DNA from: Lignipirellula cremea
Lineage (GTDB): Bacteria > Planctomycetota > Planctomycetia > Pirellulales > Pirellulaceae
Assembly: GCF_007751035.1 (NCBI RefSeq)
Contig: NZ_CP036433.1
Coordinates: 2,523,001-2,587,000, forward strand
Direction of reading: 5' to 3'
Length of the DNA stretch: 64,000 nt
Positions 13,010 to 23,879 of this stretch are shown piece by piece (within the stretch, counting starts at the first letter, position 1; every line of letters starts with the position of its first letter). Under the pieces are notes generated by a model, which was not told where the DNA came from, made no database searches, and saw nothing but the letters and a program-made list of their open reading frames with translations. The translations under genes were made by a program, and so were the position numbers.

Positions 13010-16000
13010 ATGGCGTTCTGGCAGCAACTTTTTGAATCCGAAGGGGAAACTCGCGAGGTGGCGGGGAATCACCCTCTGGACCTGCGCGATCCTTCACTCG
13101 TCTGGATGATCGCGGCGGGTCGCATCGACCTGTTCGCGATGGCGACCGACGAAGAAACCGCGCCCGGTCCGCGGCTGCACCTGGGCCAGTTCGCCCCGGG
13201 AGACATGCTCTTCAGCGGGACCGGCTTGCTGGCCGTCGGCACGCCCGACACCCAGGTGCTGGGACTGCCGCTCTCTCGCCTGCAGGAAGTCCTCGGCGGC
13301 AAAGGATCGGCGGCGGAAACGCCCAGCGAGGATACGCCGAGCGAGCAGACCTTGCCGGACGCTACGTCCCCTGAAGATGCAGCGACGGCCAGCGATACTC
13401 CGGCCGCCAGCGATGCTCTGGCCGCCAGCGATGCTCCCGCAGAGGCCGCGCCTCCAGTGTCCGCTGTGGAGCCGCCTTCGCTCGAGGAGCGCGGGAAGGA
13501 ATTTGCGGCGCTGATTGACCTGTGGATTGAACGGCTAACGCAGGGCGTGGTGCGCAGCTATGTGCCGCGGAAGTACGTTACGCTTAATGCCGATCTGGAA
13601 ACGCGTCTCAAAGCGGACTGCGTCGTTAGTCCTGTCGCGACCGTTTGGATTCCCGGCAGCGAGCATGACTGGACCTACCTCGACGACTACGCACTGTCGA
13701 TTCGCGACCCTCAGCAAAGCTTCCCTGTCGCCGACTGCGCCTGGCTGCATACGAGCGAGCGCGCCATCGTTACGGCCGTCTCCACGCCCAATCTGCTGCA
13801 GGAACCTCGATTCTGGCCAGGGCTGGATCACTTCCACCAGGTGATTCTGGAATGTGCGGCCCGCAAGGTCGCCAGCGAACAGGCAGCCGATCTGCGGCGA
13901 TTGCGGCGCAAATCGATCGCCGAGAAAGAACAGGAACTGGCGGCGTTGACCTCGCTGGCTTCCGCCGCCCATACGGAATCGGTCGCAGAGGCCCAGGCGC
14001 CCAGTGAAGATCCTTTGCTGGCCGCTTGCCGTGTGATCGGCCATCGGATGAACTTTGAAGTCGCCACCCCGCGGAGCCTTTCGAAAAACCAGGTGGCAGA
14101 CCCGGTCGCGGCCATCGCCCGGGCCTCCAGCGTGCGGCACCGCGAAGTCGCCCTGAAGGGCCAGTGGTGGAAAGAAGAAAACGGCCCGCTGCTCGGCTTT
14201 CGGTCCAGCGATGAAGCGCCGGTGGCGCTTCTGCCCAAGGGAAAAGGGTACGAGATTTTCGACCCGAAAACCGGCCAGAGCACCTCGATGACAGCCGCCG
14301 GGCGGTCGAAGCTGCAGGGTCGGGCGTATATGTTTTATCGCTCACTGCCTTCGCGGAAGATGACGCCCGGTGATATTTTCCTTTGCAGTCTGCCGGGCAC
14401 CGGTATGGACTGGCTGCGTGTGGTTCTGCTGGGACTGGCCGGCGCCGTCCTGAGCCTGTTCGTGCCGATCGCCACAGGAACCATCGTCGGCGAGATCATT
14501 CCCAGCTCTAACAAACTGCAGCTGGCCATTTTTGTGCTGGCCCTGGTGATCAACACCTTTGTGGTCTCCGTGTTTGAGTACTGCCAAAGCATCGCTGTGC
14601 TGCGACTGGAAACCCGGATGGACGCCTCGATGGAAGGCGGCGTCTGGGACCGGCTGCTGAACCTGCCGGCCTCGTTCTTTCGCCAGTACTCCACCGGCGA
14701 CCTGGCGATGCGGGCGATGGGGATCGGCCAGATCCGGCAGATGTTCACCGAAGCGGCCATGACGTCGGTCCTGAACTTTGTGTTTTCGTTCGTCGCCTTT
14801 GCCCTGCTCTTTTATTACGACGTTCGCCTGGCCCTGGTGGCGACGGGCGCTTTCCTGCTGGTGATGATAGCCACGGCCTTCACCGTATGGCTGCAGCTGC
14901 CCTATGAACGGCGGCACTACGAAGCGCAGGGCCGGGTCGCCAGTATTGTGTTCCAGCTGCTGGGCGGCATCTCCCGGTTACGCGTCGCCGGCGCCGAGAC
15001 CCGGGCGCTGGCCTACTGGGCCCGGAACTACAGCGAACAGATCCGGCTGTCGTTTCGCGGCCAATGGATCGCTAACAACCTGGGAACCTTTAACTCGGCC
15101 ATTCCTTTGCTGGCCAGCCTGGCGATCTTTGCCGCGGTTGCCGCCTTGCCGCGGGACCAGGTCAGCCTGTCGACTTTCCTTGCTTTCAGTGCGGCCTTTG
15201 CATCGATCATGGGGGCGGCCACCTCCATGAGCGGCACGATTACTTCCATCCTGGACGTGGTTCCGCTGTACGAGCGCTGCCGGCCCATCCTGGAAACGCC
15301 GCCTGAGTTTCATCTGGCCAAACGGGAGCCAGGCCAGCTGTCCGGCCGGATTGAAGTCGGGCATGTCTCGTTCAGCTACGACAAAGACGGCCCGCGCGTG
15401 CTGGAAGATGTTTCCATCGAAGTGCAGCCGGGCGAGTTTGTCGCCTTTGTAGGTCCCTCGGGCTCCGGCAAATCGACCATCCTGCGTTTGCTGCTGGGCT
15501 TTGAAAAACCGGACACCGGCTCGGTCTACTATGATCGCGAGGATCTGGCCCAGCTTGACCAGCAGGCCGTGCGCCGGCAGATTGGCGTGGTGCTGCAGAA
15601 TGGCAAGATCGGCTCCGGCAGCATTTTCCGCGCGATCATCGGTTCGGCCCCGCTCACCCTCGACGACGCCTGGGAAGCGGCCCGGCTAAGCGGTCTCGAT
15701 AAAGATATCGAAGGCATGCCGATGGGGATGCATACGGTAATTTCCGAAGGGGAAAGCACCCTTTCCGGCGGACAACGCCAGCGGTTAATGATTGCCAGGG
15801 CGATCGTTAACCGGCCGAAAATCCTGCTGTTCGACGAAGCCACCAGCGCCCTGGATAACGTCACCCAGGAGATCGTTTCGCAAAGCCTGGAGCGCCTCAA
15901 AGCCACGCGGATTGTGGTCGCCCATCGCCTCAGCACCATTGTCAACGCCGATCGGATCTTTGTGATCCAGCAAGGGAAAGTCATCCAGGAAGGCAACTTC

Positions 16001-16060
16001 CAGGATCTGCTCAACCAGCCGGGCCTGTTTGCCGAACTCGCCAAACGCCAGCTGGCGTAA
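13010..16060 (+). CDS. Large ABC exporter without peptidase (NHLM type 2)
   Basis: 1016 residues. The first ~100 residues look like a degenerate cNMP-binding-like beta-roll (LVWMIAAGRIDLFAM ... GQFAPGDMLFSG ... VLGLPLSRL). They are followed by a Ser/Thr/Ala/Pro/Asp-rich linker (about residues 101-160) with repeats such as AASDALAASDAPAE. A soluble middle region reaches to about residue 460, then come the ABC membrane domain and the ATPase (Walker A GPSGSGKST, signature TLSGGQRQR, Walker B ILLFDEATSALD). There is no C39 domain. The type-1 and type-2 exporters of NHLM systems normally occur as neighbours, as here, and may form a heterodimer. The soluble middle region is typical of this family and of unknown role. 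Confidence 0.92.
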   Translation: MAFWQQLFESEGETREVAGNHPLDLRDPSLVWMIAAGRIDLFAMATDEETAPGPRLHLGQFAPGDMLFSGTGLLAVGTPDTQVLGLPLSRLQEVLGGKGSAAETPSEDTPSEQTLPDATSPEDAATASDTPAASDALAASDAPAEAAPPVSAVEPPSLEERGKEFAALIDLWIERLTQGVVRSYVPRKYVTLNADLETRLKADCVVSPVATVWIPGSEHDWTYLDDYALSIRDPQQSFPVADCAWLHTSERAIVTAVSTPNLLQEPRFWPGLDHFHQVILECAARKVASEQAADLRRLRRKSIAEKEQELAALTSLASAAHTESVAEAQAPSEDPLLAACRVIGHRMNFEVATPRSLSKNQVADPVAAIARASSVRHREVALKGQWWKEENGPLLGFRSSDEAPVALLPKGKGYEIFDPKTGQSTSMTAAGRSKLQGRAYMFYRSLPSRKMTPGDIFLCSLPGTGMDWLRVVLLGLAGAVLSLFVPIATGTIVGEIIPSSNKLQLAIFVLALVINTFVVSVFEYCQSIAVLRLETRMDASMEGGVWDRLLNLPASFFRQYSTGDLAMRAMGIGQIRQMFTEAAMTSVLNFVFSFVAFALLFYYDVRLALVATGAFLLVMIATAFTVWLQLPYERRHYEAQGRVASIVFQLLGGISRLRVAGAETRALAYWARNYSEQIRLSFRGQWIANNLGTFNSAIPLLASLAIFAAVAALPRDQVSLSTFLAFSAAFASIMGAATSMSGTITSILDVVPLYERCRPILETPPEFHLAKREPGQLSGRIEVGHVSFSYDKDGPRVLEDVSIEVQPGEFVAFVGPSGSGKSTILRLLLGFEKPDTGSVYYDREDLAQLDQQAVRRQIGVVLQNGKIGSGSIFRAIIGSAPLTLDDAWEAARLSGLDKDIEGMPMGMHTVISEGESTLSGGQRQRLMIARAIVNRPKILLFDEATSALDNVTQEIVSQSLERLKATRIVVAHRLSTIVNADRIFVIQQGKVIQEGNFQDLLNQPGLFAELAKRQLA

Positions 16061-16282
16061 CAAACCGCTTGCCTGTCCGGCAAAGTCCTTTCGCGGGCGA
16101 TCCGCGCAGCCTTGTCGCAATCCGCTGTCCTCCTCTTTTTCTGTCCGATTTTTGCCGCCAAGGGTATTTACCCTTACACCGGTCCACGCGGGGGCGTCGA
16201 CCGGGAACGCCGTTGTCGTCGGCGAACCTGAATAACGCACGCATCTTCACCATTACGACACGACGACGAAAGACAAAACCGC

Positions 16283-18865
16283 ATGTATGTTTTGGGAATC
16301 AACTCGGTCTATCACGAGTCGGCCGCCTGTCTGCTGGATAATGGCCGCCTGGTGGCGATTGCCGAAGAAGAGCGTTTCAACCGCGTCAAACACGGCAAGA
16401 AACCGTTGCCCGATAACCCCGATCAACTGCCATTGCGATCGATCGACTATTGCCTGAGAACGGCCGGCATCGACCTGCGGCAGGTTGCCCATATCGGCTA
16501 CTCCTCGCATCCCGATGTCCGCGTGCAACGGCTTTCCGGCGATGCGCTCGACATGGCGCAGTACTTCTGCAACAACATCCGCAAAACGCCTGAGAACCTG
16601 CGCGACATGGGCTTTGCCGGTGAGTTTCATTTTATCGATCACCATGTATGCCATGCGGCGTCGGCCTTTTATCCGTCTCCTTTTGAGGAAGCGGCCATCC
16701 TGACGATCGACGGCATCGGCGACGCCAGCACCACCACATCACACCATGGCGTCGGCTCGCAGATGACGCTGATTCAGGAGATCATTCCGCACAATTCGAT
16801 CGGCTTCCTGTGGGAGTTGGTCTCCATGTTCCTGGGCTTCGACATCTACGACGCCACCAAAATCATGGGGCTGGCGGCCTATGGCGACCCGAGCGTCTAC
16901 CGCGACGCCTTCAGCCAGATCATCAAAGCGACGCCCGACGGCAAGTTTGAAGTCGACTCGGATCTGACTCGCTTCTATGAGCTGGATTATTACAATGCGT
17001 CCGGCTACTTCGGCGGACTGGAAAAGGTCTTCGGCCTGCCACGGCGTAACCCGAAGGACGAACTCACCCAGGCCTATAAAGATATCTCCGCCACCCTGCA
17101 GGATATCACGGACGAAATCGTCCTGCATATTACGCAGTACCTGTTCGAGAAAACCCAGTCCAAGAACCTATGCGTCGCCGGCGGAGTTGCGCTCAACTGC
17201 GTTACCAACCAGCGCATATTTGAGCAAGGTCCGTTCGAGCAGCTCTATATCCAGCCCGTCGCCCACGACGGCGGCACCGCGATCGGGGCGGCCTTTTACC
17301 TGTGGCATCAACAGTTAAAACAGCCTCGCCAGGCCTGCATGGAACACCCTTACTGGGGACCCGAGTTCACGACCGAAGAGATTGAACAGGCCCTGCAGGA
17401 CCGCAACCTGACCTACACACGCGTCGACCAGATTGAAGACGAAGTCGCCCGGCTGATCAGCGAAGGCGCCGTGGTCGGCTGGTTCCAGGGACGCATGGAA
17501 GTCGGCCCTCGCGCGCTAGGCAATCGCAGCCTGCTGGCCGATCCACGCAACCCCCAGATGCGCGATATGCTGAACCACAAGGTAAAGCACCGCGAGTTCT
17601 TCCGGCCGTTCGCCCCCAGCGTGTTGCTGGAAGAAGCGTCCAACTGGTTCCAGATCGAAAAAGAGAACATGGCCTCGGAGTTCATGCTAATGGCTTACGC
17701 CGCGCACGATCACCTGGTCGACAAGATCCCGGCCGTCGCGCATGTCGACGGCACCTGCCGCGTGCAGCTTGTCCGGCAAACAGCCAACCCGAAGTACCAC
17801 CGGCTGATCTCCAGCTTCTTCGAGCGGACCGGCGTGCCGATGGTGCTGAACACCTCGTTCAACGACAGCGAGCCGATCGTCTGCTCGCCTGCGGACGCCG
17901 TGCATACCTTTATGAAAACGCGGATCGACTACCTGGCGATCGGCGACTTTCTGGTCAGCAAAGAACAGAATCCCGGTCCGCCCTGGGAAGCCGATTCGGC
18001 CGAGCGGAAGTGTTCGCTCCAGCGTGTTTTGCCGGCCCTGCACGAAGTCGTCGACAAAGCCGTCTGGGACATGCGTCTGACGCGCTACGGCGATATCTGG
18101 CTGGCGACGGAGAAGGAACAGAACGCCTCGCCGGGCTCCGCCCCCATTTATGTCGAGCAGCAACTGCTGGCGGGCGCCCTGCAGGAGGAACCGCTGGCCG
18201 GCAAACGCGTGCTGGACCTGTCGCTGAACGCCGGACTCTTGGCGATCAGCGCGGCCCAGGCCGGCGCCAAAGTCACCGCTTTGGCTTCGGGCCCGATTAC
18301 CTTGCCTGCCTTTAATGTGGCCCTGAACGGCGTCCATGCGAATGTCGAAATTCTTCCGCGTACATCGGCCGTTTACCAGCCCGTTACCGGGAAAAAGTTC
18401 GACTGGATTGTGGGCACGGTGAACCTGGCTCCGCGGATCACCCAGGCGGTCGACTCGGCCGCCGTGGCGCTGGGGCTGGGTCCCTTGGCGTCGGTGCTGT
18501 TCCAGCTCGACACCCACCTGGCTCCCGGCGGGCAGGCGTTAATCGCCGGCGTTGTCCCAGGCGACGAGCAGCATCCGCACCTGCTGTCGCCGCTGCTGGA
18601 AAGCCTCGCAGGAGCGGTTACCGTTCGCCAGCACCCGGATATCTCGACCTACAAGGAGATGCTGGACTGGCTTGTGTACATGGGCCAGCTGCCCAAGTCC
18701 CAGTCGGACCTGCTGCTGCTCCGGGCTTCGCAGGAAAACACGACCCACGCCCACATGTGCCTGGTGCATTACGCCAAAGACCAGCCGCACGTGGTAACCA
18801 GCGAACCGCTGGCCCCGGGCGCCGACGACTGGCGCTGGACCGTCCGCGGCCTGGAATGGGCCTGA
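16283..18865 (+). CDS. Carbamoyltransferase fused to a methyltransferase-like domain
   Basis: 860 residues. Residues about 1-560 are a full NodU/CmcH/TobZ-type carbamoyltransferase: GINSVYHESAACLL, EEERFNRVKHGK, DHHVCHAASAFYPSPFEEAA, TIDGIGD, GGVALNCVTNQRIF in the Kae1-like part and GRMEVGPRALGNRSLLADPR in the C-terminal part. Such enzymes move carbamoyl from carbamoyl phosphate to a hydroxyl through carbamoyl-AMP. Residues about 565-860 are extra: GKRVLDLSLNAGLLAISAAQ near residue 640 resembles SAM-binding motif I of Rossmann methyltransferases, though the usual GxGxG is altered (DLSLNAG), followed by WIVGTVNLAP. Usual family length is about 550-610, so this is a fusion. It follows the exporter by 222 nt on the same strand and may tailor the RiPP (Ser, Thr or Tyr hydroxyls), which is inference. 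Confidence 0.85.
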   Translation: MYVLGINSVYHESAACLLDNGRLVAIAEEERFNRVKHGKKPLPDNPDQLPLRSIDYCLRTAGIDLRQVAHIGYSSHPDVRVQRLSGDALDMAQYFCNNIRKTPENLRDMGFAGEFHFIDHHVCHAASAFYPSPFEEAAILTIDGIGDASTTTSHHGVGSQMTLIQEIIPHNSIGFLWELVSMFLGFDIYDATKIMGLAAYGDPSVYRDAFSQIIKATPDGKFEVDSDLTRFYELDYYNASGYFGGLEKVFGLPRRNPKDELTQAYKDISATLQDITDEIVLHITQYLFEKTQSKNLCVAGGVALNCVTNQRIFEQGPFEQLYIQPVAHDGGTAIGAAFYLWHQQLKQPRQACMEHPYWGPEFTTEEIEQALQDRNLTYTRVDQIEDEVARLISEGAVVGWFQGRMEVGPRALGNRSLLADPRNPQMRDMLNHKVKHREFFRPFAPSVLLEEASNWFQIEKENMASEFMLMAYAAHDHLVDKIPAVAHVDGTCRVQLVRQTANPKYHRLISSFFERTGVPMVLNTSFNDSEPIVCSPADAVHTFMKTRIDYLAIGDFLVSKEQNPGPPWEADSAERKCSLQRVLPALHEVVDKAVWDMRLTRYGDIWLATEKEQNASPGSAPIYVEQQLLAGALQEEPLAGKRVLDLSLNAGLLAISAAQAGAKVTALASGPITLPAFNVALNGVHANVEILPRTSAVYQPVTGKKFDWIVGTVNLAPRITQAVDSAAVALGLGPLASVLFQLDTHLAPGGQALIAGVVPGDEQHPHLLSPLLESLAGAVTVRQHPDISTYKEMLDWLVYMGQLPKSQSDLLLLRASQENTTHAHMCLVHYAKDQPHVVTSEPLAPGADDWRWTVRGLEWA

Positions 18866-18892
18866 CGAATAATGCCTCGCCGTTTAAGAAAA

Positions 18893-19073
18893 GGGATTCA
18901 CCCGCGGACGACGCAGAGTTCCGCGGAGGTAAAGGGAGCGGAAGAGGGCGCGACGTACTGTCCGTCTTGGTTTCCCCTGCAGCGAGGATGACGCTCTCGT
19001 TGCGAGAAAGCATCCTCCTTTGTCCCTTTCCCCTCCTTCCTCTGGGATTCTCGGCGCACTCTGCGGTGAATCC
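18893..19073. repeat. Intergenic inverted-repeat element A (GGATTCACC family)
   Basis: The element begins GGGATTCACCCGCGGA and ends ACTCTGCGGTGAATCC, whose reverse complement (GGATTCACCGCAGAGT) matches its own start. Purine-rich and pyrimidine-rich halves (GGAGGTAAAGGGAGCGG and CCCTTTCCCCTCCTTCC) extend the imperfect pairing. Element B at 48706-48905 has the same ends. It has no coding capacity and resembles a MITE or a folded intergenic repeat. Confidence 0.6.
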
Positions 19074-19107
19074 TATTTTTTCTGTGTTCTAATTTTTCGA
19101 GGTGCGC

Positions 19108-19144
19108 ATAAAAAAACCCGCCTGGGCCGAAGCGCCAGGCGGGT
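19108..19144 (-). terminator. Intrinsic terminator of groES-groEL
   Basis: Stem ACCCGCCTGG (19116-19125)/CCAGGCGGGT (19135-19144) with a T-run of seven on the - strand, directly 3' of groEL. Confidence 0.9.
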
Positions 19145-19172
19145 GATGTGGATTGAGAAGTCCACGTGGCGA

Positions 19173-21226
<2,054 letters not shown>

Positions 21227-21683
21227 AAACGTAATTCCTTTATTAAGTTCGAGTTCAAACGTCAGATCAAGTGTGCGAAATGAGCGGCGATTCGCCAAGT
21301 CAGGAGCACCCTGCGGGAGGGAACCCATAACTCCTGGAAACACCCCCAACATCGGGGTTCAAAAACCAGCGATCTAAAAAACCAGCGACAGTCAGCCGGC
21401 GGGGAGCACGGCGGTCCGTTTCCCAGCGAAACGGCGGTGCGACCAGGGCGCGGTCCGACTGCCAAAATTGCGGATGGAATTGATCGGTAGCTGTTTAAGG
21501 CAAAAGGCGCGCCAAACGGGACCAAATCCAATATTCTCCGTAATTCGGGCCTCTCCTCCCCATCGGAGCGGCCATTCTGTGAAGAATTTGTCCGACCCCC
21601 GTCCCCAATCTGTCATTTTGGCGCCAGCCCGCCAGAAACCGTCCCGCCAGGCCAGCCCCCCCCTTTACCCCCTTTTGCTGTGG
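21227..21683. other. Upstream region of groES, no gene seen
   Basis: It contains the groES leader and presumably a heat-shock or housekeeping promoter. No clear hexamer pair and no CIRCE element were found by eye. The short open frames in both strands look like chance frames of GC-rich DNA. Confidence 0.5.
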
Positions 21684-21852
21684 CCTCTTTTTCTTTGAGC
21701 CGACGTGCGTTCGCGTCTTTGCTTGAGATCCTTGTTGTGACAGAACCGCTAATCCGTTCGTGAACGGCTGGAAGATAGAACGAGCCGGTTGAAAAATCTC
21801 CATCGCCCATGTAGAGAACTCACGCAAAGACGCGAAGGCGCGAAGAAAGAGG
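21684..21852. repeat. Intergenic inverted-repeat element C (CGCAAAGACGCGAAG family)
   Basis: The right end CTCACGCAAAGACGCGAAGG with CGCGAAGAAAGAGG is mirrored at the left end as CCTCTTTTTCTTTGAGC ... GCGTTCGCGTCTTTGCTTGAG. The arms are about 35 nt with a few mismatches, and about 100 nt lie between. It is non-coding and lies between groES and the permease gene. Confidence 0.6.
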
Positions 21853-22006
21853 AAGGGGGGTGACGGTGATCTGGCCGCGATCATTGTGGTTGTCGCATTT
21901 CAGACTCCCTCGTACCGTTTTTCCGAAATCAACCCCTTTCCGAAGGCGTCTAATTCAAATTCAAGCTCCACTCTTATCCTTGTTACTATTAATCGCGGAA
22001 AAAAAT

Positions 22007-23782
22007 TTAAAACGACCATATTGTCGGGATTAAGATGACGGCAACGATCCATAGCAAGAAGTTGAGGGGAATGCCGATCCGCAGGAAATCGGTAAAGCGA
22101 TAGCCGCCTGGACCATAGACCATCATATTAGTCTGGTAGCCAATGGGCGTCATGAAACTTGCGGAAGCGGAAAGAATCAACGCCATCAGGAAGGGAAGGG
22201 GACTGACTTCGTAAAGCCGCGCTGTTTCAATGCAAAAGGGGAACATCAACACCGCGGCGGCATTGTTGGTGATGACCTCCGTCATGAGGGATCCAAGCAG
22301 ATAGATGACGGCGAGTGCTGCAATCGGTCCCCAGGCCTGGGTGGAGTTGACGAGCGTCGTGGCAATGGCGGTGGCGGCGCCAGAGTTCTGCAGGGCGGCG
22401 CCTACGCCAAAGGCTGAGGCAATGGTAATGAGCACTTGCCATTCAATGCTGCGTCGGGCGTCGCCGCTTGAAATGCACCCCAGTCCCACCATCAGCACCG
22501 CGGTCAAGGTTGCCGAGAGTATGATCGGTATCACGCCGGTCGTCATCAAGACGATTAACAACGTGAACAGCACCACAGAAATCCAGGCGCGATCCCGTCG
22601 CACGGGACGCCAGTCGGCCACGTCGCTCACCAGATAGAAAGCGGGGTCATGGCGATAGGCCCGGAGGAAATGCGGTCCGACCTGAAGCAACAGCGTATCG
22701 CCCGATCGCAGCGTAATATCGCCAATTTTTTGTTCGACCCGCTTTCCCGACCGATGGACGGCGACAACCGCGGCGCCATACGTCGCACGGAAGTCTGCTT
22801 CTCGGATCGTCTTTCTTAAGAGCGAGGACGTGGGCGATACGACCGCCTCGCACAGCCTGCGCTGTCTCTGTTCGCTGGGGGACACCTCGTAGCCCGAGTC
22901 TGCGACGGGCACGAGACCCGTTATCTTTTCGAGTTCGATAATGCTGCTGACGATCCCCGTAAACACAAGCCGATCGTTCTCTGCGATCACGTCTTCAGGT
23001 CCCACCGGACCGATGATTCGACCGTCTCGATCAATCTCAATCAGGAACAAGCCGGGCAGCTGTCTGAGCCCCGCTCCGACCACCGATTTTCCAATCAGAC
23101 GGCAACCGGGTTTGACGAGCAGTTCGGCAAGGTATTCCCGGCGCGTCTCGCCCAGCTGCTCGAGCAACTCCTGACGTTCCGGCAACAGCGCTTGACCGAT
23201 CGTGAGGAGATAGGTCACTCCAATCAGGGCATAGGGCAGACCAATCTTGCCGATTTCAAACAGCGACATTCCTGGCAATCCGTTTTGAATCATCAATCCA
23301 TTGATCACGAGATTGGTCGAAGTTCCAATCAGCGTGCACGTTCCCCCGAGGATTGCCAGAAAGGAAAGGGGCAGCAACAGTTTTGAGGGGGAAATCTGAT
23401 TCTTCCGGCACCAATCGATCACGACAGGGACAAACATGGCAACGATGGGGGTGTTGTTCAAGAACGCGGATAACGGCAACACCACGACCGCCAGCCGGGC
23501 CAGCACGCCTTTCTCTGTCGTCGCCCTGCCGAGAACATGATGTCCCAGATAGTCCAGTACGCCTGTCTCTCTTAGCCCCGCCACGACAACAAACAGAACG
23601 GCGACGGTCAGCATCCCCGTATTGGCGAATCCGGCGAACGCCTCTTCAGGGGAAATGATTCCCAGCACCGCGAGCAACGCAGCGGCCCCGACAAACAGCA
23701 GGTCGGGTGGCGCGATATTGCGGACCAGGGCGAGAAACAGGAAAAAAACGACACCCAGTGTGAGCCATGCTTCGATGGTCAT
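22007..23782 (-). CDS. SLC13/DASS-type anion permease with two RCK_C domains
   Basis: 591 residues from the ATG at 23782 (CAGGA upstream). The N-terminal half has membrane helices with LSAFLNNTPIVAMFVPVV and GGTCTLIGTSTNLVINGLM. The C-terminal half has ITIASAFGVGAALQNSG and MTEVITNNAAAVLMFPF. These are the paired inverted repeats and Asn-rich hairpins of the SLC13/ArsB-like superfamily. The central cytoplasmic part (about residues 215-390) holds two TrkA_C/RCK_C-like domains, for example VKPGCRLIGKSVVGAGLRQL and GDITLRSGDTLLLQVGP. Members move sulfate, di- or tricarboxylates with Na+, and the RCK_C insert marks the sulfate-permease-like subgroup. The substrate is not certain. A strong hairpin lies in its leader. 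Confidence 0.85.
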   Translation of the reverse strand: MTIEAWLTLGVVFFLFLALVRNIAPPDLLFVGAAALLAVLGIISPEEAFAGFANTGMLTVAVLFVVVAGLRETGVLDYLGHHVLGRATTEKGVLARLAVVVLPLSAFLNNTPIVAMFVPVVIDWCRKNQISPSKLLLPLSFLAILGGTCTLIGTSTNLVINGLMIQNGLPGMSLFEIGKIGLPYALIGVTYLLTIGQALLPERQELLEQLGETRREYLAELLVKPGCRLIGKSVVGAGLRQLPGLFLIEIDRDGRIIGPVGPEDVIAENDRLVFTGIVSSIIELEKITGLVPVADSGYEVSPSEQRQRRLCEAVVSPTSSLLRKTIREADFRATYGAAVVAVHRSGKRVEQKIGDITLRSGDTLLLQVGPHFLRAYRHDPAFYLVSDVADWRPVRRDRAWISVVLFTLLIVLMTTGVIPIILSATLTAVLMVGLGCISSGDARRSIEWQVLITIASAFGVGAALQNSGAATAIATTLVNSTQAWGPIAALAVIYLLGSLMTEVITNNAAAVLMFPFCIETARLYEVSPLPFLMALILSASASFMTPIGYQTNMMVYGPGGYRFTDFLRIGIPLNFLLWIVAVILIPTIWSF

Positions 23783-23841
23783 GATTCCTGTCCTGCGGCC
23801 CAAGGGGCGTTGGTCAGCCAAATGGTTTCGGTGGGAAAACG

Positions 23842-23879
23842 AAAAAAGGGTTGGAAGCCGATGTTAGCTTCCAACCCTT
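23842..23879 (-). terminator. Strong terminator/attenuator hairpin upstream of the SLC13 permease
   Basis: Perfect 13-bp stem AAGGGTTGGAAGC (23846-23858)/GCTTCCAACCCTT (23867-23879) with an 8-nt loop and six T residues on the - strand. It points into the permease gene, whose start is 60 nt further on. It either ends an upstream transcript or attenuates the permease. Confidence 0.75.

Noticed and set aside
11345-13072. A 575-codon antisense open frame under the C39 exporter
   Set aside because: Same cause: a codon-bias shadow with His/Gln-rich composition.
21227-22006. CIRCE operator upstream of groES
   Set aside because: No TTAGCACTC/GAGTGCTAA pair was found on either strand.
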